Source of the DNA: JAIEPX01 sp963725255
Lineage (GTDB): Bacteria; Pseudomonadota; Gammaproteobacteria; JAIEPX01
Assembly: GCA_963725255.1 (NCBI GenBank)
Contig: CAVRXV010000012.1
Span: 34,758 to 98,757 of the forward strand
Reading direction: 5' to 3'
Length of the DNA stretch: 64,000 nt
The notes beneath the pieces are model-generated. The model was not told the DNA's origin and did not search any database. It saw only the letters and a list, made by a program, of their open reading frames with translations. Below, in pieces: positions 9,085 to 17,688 of the stretch; position 1 is the first letter of the stretch, and every line of letters starts with the position of its first letter. Position numbers and translations under genes: made by a program.

Positions 9085-9963
9085 TTAAAATAGTGTTTCA
9101 ATAAGATCAAAAATAATTTCTTCTGTTTGATGATTTTTATCGAGTGAAGGATTAAATTCTGCAATTTCAAGTCCAACTAAAAGTGGATGGTTATTCCATA
9201 ATTTCATTGCGTTAAACAGTTGTTTCGATGATAATCCGTTAGGTGCAGGAGTTCCTACGCCGGGTGCTTCAATTGGATCGATCGCATCAAGATCAAAACT
9301 AATTCCGAATCCTGCAGTTCCTGTTGTGGCAATAGTCAGCGCTTCGCTTAAAACAATTTCGATTCCACGTTCATTTATTTCTTCCATGTAAAAAATGCGG
9401 ACGTTGAGATGTTCGAGTAATTTTTTTTCTTCAGCCTCATAGGAACGTACGCCGATGAGACAAAGATGTTCTGGTTTAATTTTAGGTGTTGATGTTCGCA
9501 CTGAGGTGAGTGAAGGATCACCATAACCTAGTAGCGTAGCGAGTGGCATGCCGTGAATGTTTTCTGAAGGCGTTGTTTCAGGTGTGTGGCTATCCATGTG
9601 TGCATCGACCCAAATTAACCCCAAATCTCCGCGTTTTGCTATTCCTGTAGAAGCACCACTCCAAGTTCCGATGGCTGAGCTGTGGTCACCGCCCAATGTG
9701 ACAAAATGTTTGTCAGCACGCGATAATTTTTCAGTAGCCGTTGCCATTCGTACGTTGATGTCGTGTAAAAAAGGGAGTGCCTCTATACCATGAGCGCGTC
9801 CTGTTGGGTAAAAACATTCATAATCACTGATTAAATGGTTGAGCCGATGCATAGACCCAGAGTTAATAATCTGTTCGGGACCTTTCTCGGTGCCTGCTTG
9901 AGACGTGCCTAGATCGCAGGCGTACCCGAGTAGAGTAACTTTTCCGTTATTTGATTGAGGCAT
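9085..9963 (-). CDS. rocF: Arginase
   Basis: 292 residues with the ureohydrolase manganese ligands in order: GGDHS, DAHMD and SFDLDAIDP. The arginase-type segment SENIHGMPLATLLG separates it from agmatinases. It hydrolyses arginine to ornithine and urea. The start ATG at 9963 has GGAG a few bases upstream. rocD follows within 13 bases. Arginase in an intracellular bacterium could also deplete host arginine, but that is speculation. Confidence 0.92.
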   Translation of the reverse strand: MPQSNNGKVTLLGYACDLGTSQAGTEKGPEQIINSGSMHRLNHLISDYECFYPTGRAHGIEALPFLHDINVRMATATEKLSRADKHFVTLGGDHSSAIGTWSGASTGIAKRGDLGLIWVDAHMDSHTPETTPSENIHGMPLATLLGYGDPSLTSVRTSTPKIKPEHLCLIGVRSYEAEEKKLLEHLNVRIFYMEEINERGIEIVLSEALTIATTGTAGFGISFDLDAIDPIEAPGVGTPAPNGLSSKQLFNAMKLWNNHPLLVGLEIAEFNPSLDKNHQTEEIIFDLIETLF

Positions 9964-9984
9964 ATTGAGCTCCGTTTCACTGTG

Positions 9985-10056
9985 TGCTCCCTAGGGGAAT
10001 CGAACCCCTGTTTGCGCCGTGAGAGGGCGACGTCCTAACCGCTAGACGAAGGGAGC
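9985..10056 (-). tRNA. tRNA-Glu (anticodon CTC)
   Basis: The minus strand folds as a cloverleaf: acceptor GCTCCCT pairs with AGGGAGC, the T arm is CAGGGG-TTCGATT-CCCCT, and the anticodon loop CTCTCAC reads CTC. The D arm begins GTCTAGCGG. The 3' CCA is not encoded. The first base pair of the anticodon stem looks mismatched. Glu isoacceptors normally carry TTC; a CTC species is an additional, GAG-specific one. Confidence 0.9.
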
Positions 10057-10167
10057 GTTCATTCATTATATGCAATTAGTGTCGTTGGGGATAGGGGAGG
10101 GATCTGCCCCCTTTCACTATCTGTGCAAAATGGGTATTATCCTAGCCTTTTATGAACGTTGTAGCGA

Positions 10168-11634
10168 ATGAAGAAAGTTTGGAACACAATTAAGTCCCGC
10201 GTCAGTAAGCCTCGACGGGCAGAATCATCCACGAGTATATCGGCAAATGCTGAGATTATTCCGAGTGCATCTCACAACATTTCACAAAACAATATTAGTT
10301 CCGCGTCTTTAAAAGTATTGCATCGTCTAAACGATGCTGGCTTTTCTGCTTATCTCGTTGGTGGTGGCGTTCGTGATTTATTGTTAGATCGAAAACCCAA
10401 AGATTTTGATGTTGCAACAAATGCATCGCCCGAACAGATTCGTCGTTTGTTCAGTAACAGTCGAATTATTGGTCGTCGTTTTCGATTGGTGCATATTCGA
10501 TATGGTAGAGAAATTGTTGAAGTTGCAACGTTTAGAGGAAAGGGCGGAAATGTTCCTGACGAGGAATTGGAAAATAATTTAGATAGAATTGAAGAAAATG
10601 AAGATATTGTTTCAGAAGATTTTGAAAAAGAAAATTTTGTAGCACAAAAATCGAAGAAAAAACCATCTCGTACCCCCGCGGGCATTTTAGAACACGATAA
10701 TGTTTATGGTACGATGGAAGAGGATGCGTTTAGACGCGATTTTACAGTAAATGCTTTATTTTATGGGGTAGAAGATTCTTCCGTAATAGATTTTTGCCAT
10801 GGTATGCAAGATTTAGAAAATAAAAAAATTCGCGTAATTGGTGATCCAGAGCAGCGTTATCGAGAAGATCCTGTTCGCATGTTGCGAGCAATTCGTTTTG
10901 CTGCAAAATTGGGTTTCACGATTGACCAACATTCTGCGGCACCTATTCGAAAGTTATCAGATTTACTGTCGCATGTTCCCCCCGCCAGAATGTATGATGA
11001 ATTTATCAAATTAATTGTAAGCGGCTTTTCTGTTCAAACGTTTGAATTATTGATGCAGTACGGATTATTTGAATATATTTTTCCTCATACTCATCGTTGT
11101 TTGAAAGGATCTAATGGTGATTCGGTTTTAAAATTTATCGAAGTTGCATTGCAAGAAACTGATGCCAGGATTGCAGCAGGAAAAACAATTAATCCAGCAT
11201 TTATGTTAGCCGTTTTGTTATGGCATCCTTTGCAAGAGCGCCGACAATTTTACGAACAAGAGGGTCATAATCTTTACGTGGCAAATCAATTAGCTCAAAA
11301 CGATGTGATCAAGGAACAATTATCTCGAATTGCTTCACCACGACGTACTACAACAACATTACGAGATATTTGGATGTTGCAAAATCTTTTAGTTCAAACG
11401 CGAAAAATGCGTATTTTAAGGGCTTTTCATCATCAGCATTTTCGAGCAGGATACGATTTTTTATTGTTGCGTGGTCGAGTGGGAGAATCAGTTCAATCAT
11501 TGGTTGATTGGTGGACTCATTTTCAGCAGGTTGATGAGGAAGCGCAAGAAAATTTAATGAATGAACTTCAGTCAATGCAAGGTTCAAAAAGACGAGGGTC
11601 TCCACGACGACGACGGTCACCTTCAAAAAGATAA
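10168..11634 (+). CDS. pcnB: Poly(A) polymerase I (nucleotidyltransferase superfamily)
   Basis: 488 residues. The class-II nucleotidyltransferase signature is complete: LVGGGVRDLLLDRKPKDFDV with the catalytic DFD, then RRFRLVHI, EVATFRG, RRDFTVNALFY and EDPVRMLRAIRFAAKLGF. The long C-terminal extension ending in an Arg/Ser-rich basic tail (KRRGSPRRRRSPSKR) is typical of PcnB rather than CCA-adding enzymes. It adds 3' poly(A) tails that promote RNA decay. folK follows 100 bases downstream, the usual pcnB-folK order. An acidic low-complexity insert (around EELENNLDRIEENEDIVSED) is unusual. Confidence 0.9.
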   Translation: MKKVWNTIKSRVSKPRRAESSTSISANAEIIPSASHNISQNNISSASLKVLHRLNDAGFSAYLVGGGVRDLLLDRKPKDFDVATNASPEQIRRLFSNSRIIGRRFRLVHIRYGREIVEVATFRGKGGNVPDEELENNLDRIEENEDIVSEDFEKENFVAQKSKKKPSRTPAGILEHDNVYGTMEEDAFRRDFTVNALFYGVEDSSVIDFCHGMQDLENKKIRVIGDPEQRYREDPVRMLRAIRFAAKLGFTIDQHSAAPIRKLSDLLSHVPPARMYDEFIKLIVSGFSVQTFELLMQYGLFEYIFPHTHRCLKGSNGDSVLKFIEVALQETDARIAAGKTINPAFMLAVLLWHPLQERRQFYEQEGHNLYVANQLAQNDVIKEQLSRIASPRRTTTTLRDIWMLQNLLVQTRKMRILRAFHHQHFRAGYDFLLLRGRVGESVQSLVDWWTHFQQVDEEAQENLMNELQSMQGSKRRGSPRRRRSPSKR

Positions 11635-11686
11635 ATATTATTTTTGAGTATTGAAGAGGATTTGTAACCATTCACCACGTTGGCTA

Positions 11687-11722
11687 GAATGGCTAAAACG
11701 TTTCCATCCTGTGGTGAAAAGT
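11687..11722. repeat. Short dispersed repeat (GAATGGCTAAAA...TGTGGTGAA), copy 1
   Basis: GAATGGCTAAAA, then CCAT, then TGTGGTGAAAAGTT lies between pcnB and folK. A second version with the same blocks is at 14353-14385. Here TTCACCAC (11671-11678) also pairs with GTGGTGAA (11711-11718), so the spacer can form a long hairpin. Confidence 0.45.
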
Positions 11723-11734
11723 TAAGAGGATTTT

Positions 11735-12220
11735 ATGTCTGAGGTTATCGCCTATATTGGATTGTCTAGTAATCTTTCGGATCCGTTCCAGCAGGTTCTA
11801 CGAGCATTTGATGAGCTTGCTGAGCTCCCTAAGACTCAGTTAGTGGCAAAATCTAAGTTATACCTGAATCCGCCTATGGGGCCACAAGATCAACCGGATT
11901 ATATTAATGCGGTGGTTCAATTATCGACAAAATTACACCCCGAAGAACTGATGGATGAGCTACAAAATATCGAGCAATGCCATCATCGGGAGCGTATCAT
12001 TTACTGGGGTCCGCGAACATTGGATCTTGATATGCTATTATATGGACATGAAGAAATTTCATCGGAGCGTCTAAAAGTGCCGCATCCAGGTTTAAAGCAG
12101 CGGATATTTGTGGTGCAGCCTTTGTTAGAAATTGCTCCAGAGCTGATATTGCCCGATGGCACGAAATTGGTCTCATTGATGAAAGAGTTGGGTCCTGAAA
12201 TGACAGGAATTTTAGTATAA
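11735..12220 (+). CDS. folK: 2-amino-4-hydroxy-6-hydroxymethyldihydropteridine diphosphokinase
   Basis: 161 residues, normal HPPK length. It begins VIAYIGLSSNLSDP (pterin-binding start) and contains YLNPPMGPQDQPDYINAVV and GPRTLDLDMLLYG with the DxDxLLYG metal motif. HPGLKQRIFVVQPL follows. It transfers pyrophosphate from ATP to the pterin in folate synthesis. It lies downstream of pcnB and upstream of coaD on the same strand. GAGG precedes the ATG. Confidence 0.95.
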   Translation: MSEVIAYIGLSSNLSDPFQQVLRAFDELAELPKTQLVAKSKLYLNPPMGPQDQPDYINAVVQLSTKLHPEELMDELQNIEQCHHRERIIYWGPRTLDLDMLLYGHEEISSERLKVPHPGLKQRIFVVQPLLEIAPELILPDGTKLVSLMKELGPEMTGILV

Positions 12221-12252
12221 GCGGGGGTCCCGCTGTTGAAAGACGAGGTATC

Positions 12253-12738
12253 ATGATGAATTCCGTGGTCGTTTATACCGGTACTTTTGATCCCATTACG
12301 TTGGGACATGTCGATATCATTACCCGCGCGTCAAAGCATTTTGGGCAAGTGATCGTAGGTATGGGAATTAACCAGTTGAAGCAACCATTATTGAGTGAAT
12401 CCCAGCGTTTGGAGTTGGTTCAGCAGGCTGTAAAAGGCCTTCATAATGTAAAGGTCACAACATTTTCAGGATTGGCAGTTGATTTTGCTAAACAACAGAG
12501 CGCTAGGCTGATACTACGCGGATTTCGATCGGCGTCGGATATTGATTATGAATTGCAGATGGCGACAATGAACAGAACGATGAGTCCCGAAATCGAGACG
12601 ATTTTTATCCCTACAGATCCTCAATATGCATTTATTTCTTCACAATTAGTGCGCGAGATTGCAAGAAATGGTGGCGATTTGTCGTCATTTGTTCCGGAAT
12701 ATGTCGTAAAAGTGCTGAATGGGTTTGGGGGTAGTTAA
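12253..12738 (+). CDS. coaD: Phosphopantetheine adenylyltransferase
   Basis: 161 residues with the nucleotidyltransferase signature YTGTFDPITLGHVDIITRA and the downstream LRGFRSASDIDYELQMATMN and YAFISSQLVREIA. It makes dephospho-CoA from 4'-phosphopantetheine and ATP. Two adjacent ATG codons (12253, 12256) are possible starts. The stop TAA overlaps the ATG of the ferredoxin gene by one base. Confidence 0.96.
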   Translation: MMNSVVVYTGTFDPITLGHVDIITRASKHFGQVIVGMGINQLKQPLLSESQRLELVQQAVKGLHNVKVTTFSGLAVDFAKQQSARLILRGFRSASDIDYELQMATMNRTMSPEIETIFIPTDPQYAFISSQLVREIARNGGDLSSFVPEYVVKVLNGFGGS

Positions 12739-12998
12739 TGGCCTTGATGATCACAGATGAGTGTATCAATTGTGATGTGTGCGAGCCTGAATGCCCTAAT
12801 GAGGCTATTTATCAAGGTGCGCAGATCTATGAGATTGACCCTAATAAGTGCACTGAATGTGTTGGTCATTTTGATGAGCCTCAATGTCAGCAAGTTTGTC
12901 CTGTTGATTGCATTCCCATTAATCCTGAATTTCAGGAAAGCCCTGAGAAATTGCTAGAGAAGTATAATAGCTTGATAAAAGGTAAATCTGGTTCTTGA
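12738..12998 (+). CDS. YfhL-type 2[4Fe-4S] ferredoxin
   Basis: 86 residues with two cysteine clusters: CINCDVCEPECPNEA and CTECVGHFDEPQCQQVCPVDC. The longer spacing in the second cluster is that of YfhL/FdxB-type ferredoxins often found beside coaD in gammaproteobacteria. Start and coaD stop overlap (TAATG), so the two are translated together. Electron-transfer partner unknown. Confidence 0.9.
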   Translation: MALMITDECINCDVCEPECPNEAIYQGAQIYEIDPNKCTECVGHFDEPQCQQVCPVDCIPINPEFQESPEKLLEKYNSLIKGKSGS

Positions 12999-13103
12999 TT
13001 ACTCAAAATTCGGATTACCATTGTTTATGCAAAATCCAGACTCGCAGTATCTTTTTTATCCCTGACGCGGTACAATGACTCGTTATCTAAACGGAGACGT
13101 ACC

Positions 13104-14306
13104 ATGATACATAGCTTAGTTTCACTATCATTTTGGGGTAATGTAATTGTTACACTTATCCTAACTCATATCACTGTATTAGGCGTGACAATTTATTTGC
13201 ATCGCTGTCAGGCACATCGAGCTTTGGATTTGCATCCCGCTTTATCACACTTTTTTAGAATGTGGCTGTGGTTATCGACTAGTATGAGTACGCGCGCTTG
13301 GGTAGCAATCCACCGTAAACATCACACCTTTGTGGAAACGGAAGACGATCCACACAGTCCGGTTGTTATGGGATTGCCCAAAGTATTTTTTGGCGGTGTT
13401 TTGTTGTATCGTAATGAAAGTAAAGTGAAAGAGACGTTGGAACGATTTGGTCGTGGAACGCCCGAAGATTGGCTTGAAAGAAAGCTTTATGCTCCTCGTC
13501 CACTTACAGGTGTTATTACGCTATTAATTCTGGAACTGATGATATTTGGTTGGCCTGCGTTGATTATGTGGGTTGTTCAAATGCTTTGGATTCCATTCTG
13601 GGCAGCTGGAGTGATCAATGGTATTGGGCACTGGTGGGGCTACCGAAATTTTGGAAGTCCTGATGCTTCGACAAATATTGTGCCGTGGGGAATAATTGCT
13701 GGTGGAGAAGAGCTACACAATAACCACCATGCCTTTGGTACCTCAGCTAAACTCTCCGTTAAATGGTATGAGTTTGATATTGGTTGGTTCTATATTCGGT
13801 TATTCGAAATCCTAGGATTAGCAAAAGTGCATCGGTCTATACCCAAAATCATCTCTGATCCTAAAAAGAATGTCGTAGATAGCGATACACTGGGTGCTTT
13901 GTTAGGAAATCGCTTTCAAGTACTCGATCAATACTGGCGTAGAGTTTTTAGACCAGTGATACGTGACCTAAAACAACGGGCTTCTAAACCTCAGCAAGGG
14001 CTTTTACGTGGCGCGCGTCGATTATTGAACAAAGACGAAGCACAGAGAAATCCTGCAGAACAGGCTCAATTACAAGAGATTTTGGCTCAAGGCTCAACGT
14101 TAAAAACAATTTATGATTTGCGTAACGAGCTTCAAGACATTTGGCATCGTACAACGGCGAACCAGGTAGAGATGTTGGAACGCTTGCAAAATTGGTGCCA
14201 CGAGGCTGAAGCCACTGGGATTCAGGCTTTGAAAGAATTCGTAGCGCTCCTGAAGACTTATACCTTGCAACAGCAACGTGTGCGTGTGAAGTCTAACGGA
14301 CAGTAA
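13104..14306 (+). CDS. Membrane acyl-CoA/acyl-lipid desaturase (delta-9 type)
   Basis: 400 residues. The three di-iron histidine boxes are present: HRCQAHRALDL, HRKHH and HNNHH. Hydrophobic segments flank them (VIVTLILTHITVLGVTIYL; LIMWVVQMLWIPFWAAGVI). It is likely to introduce a cis double bond in saturated acyl chains. The last 120 residues form a soluble, helical tail (from about DLKQRASKPQQGLLRGARRLL) beyond the family core; this extension occurs in some gammaproteobacterial members. Monocistronic by spacing. Confidence 0.9.
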   Translation: MIHSLVSLSFWGNVIVTLILTHITVLGVTIYLHRCQAHRALDLHPALSHFFRMWLWLSTSMSTRAWVAIHRKHHTFVETEDDPHSPVVMGLPKVFFGGVLLYRNESKVKETLERFGRGTPEDWLERKLYAPRPLTGVITLLILELMIFGWPALIMWVVQMLWIPFWAAGVINGIGHWWGYRNFGSPDASTNIVPWGIIAGGEELHNNHHAFGTSAKLSVKWYEFDIGWFYIRLFEILGLAKVHRSIPKIISDPKKNVVDSDTLGALLGNRFQVLDQYWRRVFRPVIRDLKQRASKPQQGLLRGARRLLNKDEAQRNPAEQAQLQEILAQGSTLKTIYDLRNELQDIWHRTTANQVEMLERLQNWCHEAEATGIQALKEFVALLKTYTLQQQRVRVKSNGQ

Positions 14307-14330
14307 CAAGCTAAATTGAGATGATTTAGA

Positions 14331-14385
14331 TAGCCATTCTAATAAAGGTGGCGAATGGCTAAAATCCATTATGTGGTGAATAGTT
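14331..14385. repeat. Hairpin and short dispersed repeat, copy 2
   Basis: TAGCCATTC (14331-14339) pairs perfectly with GAATGGCTA (14353-14361) downstream of the desaturase. It continues as AAATCCATTATGTGGTGAAT, matching the blocks of the repeat at 11687-11722. There is no T-run, so it looks more like a REP-type intergenic repeat than a terminator. Confidence 0.45.
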
Positions 14386-14413
14386 GCTAAATTAGGAAGT
14401 GGCGAGAATAAGC

Positions 14414-14442
14414 TTGATTGCTGGTTTAAACTCTGCTATAAA
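14414..14442 (+). promoter_or_regulatory. Sigma-70 promoter for rpmB-rpmG
   Basis: TTGATT, 17-base spacer, then TATAAA with an extended -10 TGC, 28 bases before the L28 start codon. Confidence 0.6.
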
Positions 14443-14469
14443 TCGCTGTTCTTTGTGTTGGAGATAATC

Positions 14470-14697
14470 ATGGCAAAAGTATGTATAGTGACGGGCAAGA
14501 AACCCATGTCTGGGCATAATGTTTCGCACTCAAATCGAAAAACGAAAAGACGTTTTTTACCGAATTTGCAAACGCGACGTTTTTGGGTCGATAGTTTGAA
14601 GAAGTGGATCACACTGCGTGTTTCTACTAAAGCGATACGTACTATCGACAAAAAAGGGATCGAAGCGGTTCTCAAAGATCTTGAGAGTCGTAAGTAA
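14470..14697 (+). CDS. rpmB: 50S ribosomal protein L28
   Basis: 75 residues from ATG 14470, with GGAG 8-11 bases upstream; the upstream TTG is not needed. Sequence MAKVCIVTGKKPMSGHNVSH followed by SNRKTKRRFLPNLQ is the standard L28 start. rpmG follows after 19 bases, the usual ribosomal pair. Confidence 0.97.
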   Translation: MAKVCIVTGKKPMSGHNVSHSNRKTKRRFLPNLQTRRFWVDSLKKWITLRVSTKAIRTIDKKGIEAVLKDLESRK

Positions 14698-14716
14698 ATA
14701 TTAAGAGGATTAAAGA

Positions 14717-14881
14717 ATGGCAGCTAATCGTGAAAAAATTAAATTAGTTTCTACAGCTGGAACTGGTCATTATTACACCACTACAAAAAACAAGCGCACC
14801 AAGCCTGAAAAAATTTCGTTGAAAAAATATGATCCAGTAGTTCGTAAGCATGTCGAATATAAAGAAGACAAGATTAAGTAA
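14717..14881 (+). CDS. rpmG: 50S ribosomal protein L33
   Basis: 54 residues beginning MAANREKIKLVSTAGTGHYY and containing TTTKNKRTKPEKISLKKYDP. The usual metal-binding cysteines are absent, so this is the zinc-free form. AAGAGG stands upstream of the ATG. It shares the rpmB transcript and ends just before a strong terminator. Confidence 0.96.
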   Translation: MAANREKIKLVSTAGTGHYYTTTKNKRTKPEKISLKKYDPVVRKHVEYKEDKIK

Positions 14882-14912
14882 TTTCTCTTCAGCAGTTTTC
14901 ACTAATCAGTAA

Positions 14913-14946
14913 GCGCTTCTCGATCTGAAGAAGCGCATTTTTTCCA
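14913..14946 (+). terminator. Rho-independent terminator after rpmG
   Basis: GCGCTTCT (14913-14920) pairs with AGAAGCGC (14929-14936), loop of 8 bases, followed by ATTTTTTT. This ends the rpmBG operon and faces the converging radC gene. Confidence 0.85.
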
Positions 14947-14980
14947 ATATTGATGATATTCAAGTAATTAAACCTATAGG

Positions 14981-15655
14981 TCAGATCAGCCCTTCTTCTG
15001 CAAATGAGATTGCATTGCAATTCCCGATGATAATGTGATCTTTCACGACTAAATCAAGTGGTGATAGCGCCTTAATAAATTCCCGAGTTAAATTTTTGTC
15101 AGCTAGACTGGGGCATGGGTCACCAGAAGGATGATTGTGTGCAAAAATTAGACCCACTGTAGGATGAGCGAGTGCTCTCTCGATGATTATACGTAGATGT
15201 ATGGTGGCTGAATTAACGGTTCCATGAAACAATTCTTCATAGGCAATTAATCGATTGTGGCTATCAAGGAATAAAACAGCGAAGGTTTCATGTTTGAGGT
15301 GACGCATTTTTCTGATCAGAAATTGTTTGGTGGCGATTGTCGTTGAAAGTGTGGGGCCGCGTTGCAGTGGCTCTTGCAGGTAACGGAGAGTAAGTTCAAG
15401 CCCGGCGCGAAGTTGACAAAATTTTGCACTACCAAGGCCAGAGGTTTTACGTAACGTGTTAAAATCTGCGTTGAGTAAGTTGTTAAGTCCACCGAATTGT
15501 TCGAGCAATTCATGGGCGAGTGCAATGGATGAGGTGCCTCTGCGACCCGTGCGTAAAAAAATGGCAAGCAATTCAGCATCGGTTAGAGCTTCAGCGCCAT
15601 AGGCGATTAAACGTTCGCGAGGACGTTCATTGAGAGGTATATCTGAGATTTTCAT
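14981..15655 (-). CDS. radC: RadC-family JAB-domain protein (UPF0758)
   Basis: 224 residues from MKISDIPLNERPRERL (an in-frame ATG five codons upstream is also possible). An N-terminal helix-hairpin-helix region (LRKTSGLGSAKFCQL) precedes a JAB/MPN domain with the zinc motif HNHPSGDPCPSLADKNLT. Despite its name the cellular role in DNA repair is not established; related proteins occur in mobile elements. Here it sits next to dut on the opposite strand, a common gammaproteobacterial context. Confidence 0.9.
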   Translation of the reverse strand: MKISDIPLNERPRERLIAYGAEALTDAELLAIFLRTGRRGTSSIALAHELLEQFGGLNNLLNADFNTLRKTSGLGSAKFCQLRAGLELTLRYLQEPLQRGPTLSTTIATKQFLIRKMRHLKHETFAVLFLDSHNRLIAYEELFHGTVNSATIHLRIIIERALAHPTVGLIFAHNHPSGDPCPSLADKNLTREFIKALSPLDLVVKDHIIIGNCNAISFAEEGLI

Positions 15656-15793
15656 TTCTGCATATTCCATTTTCTATTTAACATCGTCAATACCGTATCG
15701 AGAGAGGAAATAGCAGTTATTCTTGATTTAAGGGAGCCAAATCAGTACATTGTTAAATTATGTTTCATGCAGGCTTAAGAAAGATTGTGAGGA

Positions 15794-16261
15794 GTGATGA
15801 TGCAAAAAACCGTTCAATTGAAAATTCTCGACGATCGTATTGGTACTGAACAATTTCCATTGCCAGAATATGCAACGACAGGATCTGCTGGATTAGATTT
15901 GAGAGCTTGTCTTGATGAGCCTTTAGAAATTGCACCGGGTGAAGTGAAGTTAATTCCTACTGGTTTGGCAATCCACATTAATGATCCCGGGTATGCGGCG
16001 ACTATACTGCCACGATCAGGATTGGGCCATAAACACGGCGTAGTGTTGGGCAATTTAGTAGGATTAATTGATTCGGATTATCAAGGCCCTCTGATGCTTT
16101 CATGTTGGAATCGCAGTGATAAATCCTACACAATTCAACCTGCTGAACGTATCGCACAATTGGTTGTCATGCCAGTGAGTCGAGTGACATTTGATGTTGT
16201 CGATGAATTTACAAATAGCGATAGGGGAGAAGGTGGATTTGGATCTACAGGAAAACGATAA
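15794..16261 (+). CDS. dut: Deoxyuridine 5'-triphosphate nucleotidohydrolase
   Basis: 155 residues, trimeric dUTPase. Motifs in order: GSAGLDLRACLDE, LPRSGLGHKHGVVLGN, GLIDSDYQGPL, QPAERIAQLVV and the C-terminal arm RGEGGFGSTG. It hydrolyses dUTP to dUMP and keeps uracil out of DNA. GAGG precedes the ATG. algC starts within its last codons. Confidence 0.96.
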   Translation: MMMQKTVQLKILDDRIGTEQFPLPEYATTGSAGLDLRACLDEPLEIAPGEVKLIPTGLAIHINDPGYAATILPRSGLGHKHGVVLGNLVGLIDSDYQGPLMLSCWNRSDKSYTIQPAERIAQLVVMPVSRVTFDVVDEFTNSDRGEGGFGSTGKR

Positions 16262-17666
16262 ATTGCAGCAATATCAAATTGTCAAAGACATTCCAGAAAC
16301 CATTTTTCGAGCGTACGATATTCGAGGAATTGTTAATGAAAATCTCACACCAAATATTGTTTATACTATTGGATTAGCAATTGGTGCTGAAGCGAAATCG
16401 CGCGGTGAAAATTTTGTCGCTGTGGGTCGTGATGGTCGTCATTCTTCTCCAGAATTATCTCAAGCATTACAAACAGGATTAACTCACGCTGGAGTCACCG
16501 CGGTAGATTTATTGCAAGTGCCCACTCCTGTTTTGTATTTTTTTCTGCATAATGATGAAAAAATTACTTCTGGTGTGATGGTAACAGGTAGTCATAATCC
16601 CAGTCAGTATAATGGTTTGAAAATTGTATTAGGAAGAAAGACTCTGTTTGGTGAAGCAATCAGTGCCCTACGACAGCGAATTATTAACGGTGTTTCTATT
16701 GAGAATAATAATATTCCGTCTCATTTTGTTTCAAATGCAGTGGAAAATTATCAAACATTTATTGTGGATAAAATTAAATTAGACAGGCCACTCAATATCG
16801 TGATTGATTCTGGAAATGGTGTGACTGGTTCTGTTGCACCCTCTCTGTTTCGTCGATTAGGTTGTACTGTTCATGAATTATTTTGTGACGTCGATGGTGA
16901 TTTTCCCAATCACCACCCAGATCCTTCACGCCCTGAAAATTTAGGTGATTTAATAGCAAAAGTAGAAGAGACAGGTGCTGATCTAGGATTGGCCTTTGAT
17001 GGTGATGGTGATCGATTAGGCGTTGTGACTGCAAAAGGAAAAATAATCTGGCCTGATCGGCAATTAATGCTATTTTCTCAAGATATTTTATCTCGAAATG
17101 CAGGAGCATCAATTATTTATGATGTTAAATGTTCGCGTCATTTAGGCGATGTGATCGAAGCTGCGGGTGGTATGCCCCTGATGTGGAAAACAGGGCATTC
17201 GTATATTAAAAGCAAAATGCTCGAAACGGGCGCTTTATTGGCTGGAGAAATGAGTGGGCATATATTTTTCAAAGAACGTTGGTTTGGTTTTGATGATGCC
17301 TTGTATGCTGCTGTTCGTTTATTAGAAATTATAAGTCATGACAAACTTTCTGTTGATGAAATTTTTTCTGCATTGCCAGATAGTTTATCGACACCTGAAT
17401 TGCAATTAAAAATTGACGATGAACGTAAATTTCTTTTTATGGATAAACTCGCGGAATCTGCTCATTTTCCGAATGCGAAAATTTGCACTATCGATGGAAT
17501 CAGAGTGGATTTTTCAGATTCATGGGGGTTGGTACGCGCATCGAATACTACACCTTCGATCGTTTTTAGATTTGAAGCTGATGATGAAATCGCATTAGAA
17601 AACGTAAAATTGAAATTCAGGCAATGGCTTCATTCGTTGGATTCTAATTTGAAATTACCGTTTTGA
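16233..17666 (+). CDS. algC: Phosphomannomutase/phosphoglucomutase
   Basis: About 477 residues. I place the start at GTG 16233, with AGGGGAGA immediately upstream; this overlaps dut by 29 bases. An ATG at 16191 would overlap by 71 and adds no conserved residues. The alpha-D-phosphohexomutase motifs are present: FRAYDIRG, the phosphoserine loop MVTGSHNPSQYNG, the metal loop FDGDGDRLGVV and the sugar loop GEMSGHIFF. RASNTTPSIVFRFEAD is the C-terminal phosphate-binding loop. It interconverts hexose 6- and 1-phosphates for LPS and polysaccharide precursors. dut-algC is the Pseudomonas-like order. Confidence 0.92.
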   Translation: MDLDLQENDKLQQYQIVKDIPETIFRAYDIRGIVNENLTPNIVYTIGLAIGAEAKSRGENFVAVGRDGRHSSPELSQALQTGLTHAGVTAVDLLQVPTPVLYFFLHNDEKITSGVMVTGSHNPSQYNGLKIVLGRKTLFGEAISALRQRIINGVSIENNNIPSHFVSNAVENYQTFIVDKIKLDRPLNIVIDSGNGVTGSVAPSLFRRLGCTVHELFCDVDGDFPNHHPDPSRPENLGDLIAKVEETGADLGLAFDGDGDRLGVVTAKGKIIWPDRQLMLFSQDILSRNAGASIIYDVKCSRHLGDVIEAAGGMPLMWKTGHSYIKSKMLETGALLAGEMSGHIFFKERWFGFDDALYAAVRLLEIISHDKLSVDEIFSALPDSLSTPELQLKIDDERKFLFMDKLAESAHFPNAKICTIDGIRVDFSDSWGLVRASNTTPSIVFRFEADDEIALENVKLKFRQWLHSLDSNLKLPF

Positions 17667-17688
17667 TATCGGGATATAGTGAGGGAAT

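Noticed and set aside
10350..10685. Phe/Ser-rich minus-strand frame inside pcnB
   Set aside because: Shadow of the pcnB nucleotidyltransferase domain and its Glu/Lys-rich insert.
16792..17112. His/Leu-rich minus-strand frame inside algC
   Set aside because: Antisense shadow of the conserved phosphohexomutase metal loop (Asp-rich codons read backwards give His); no start signal.
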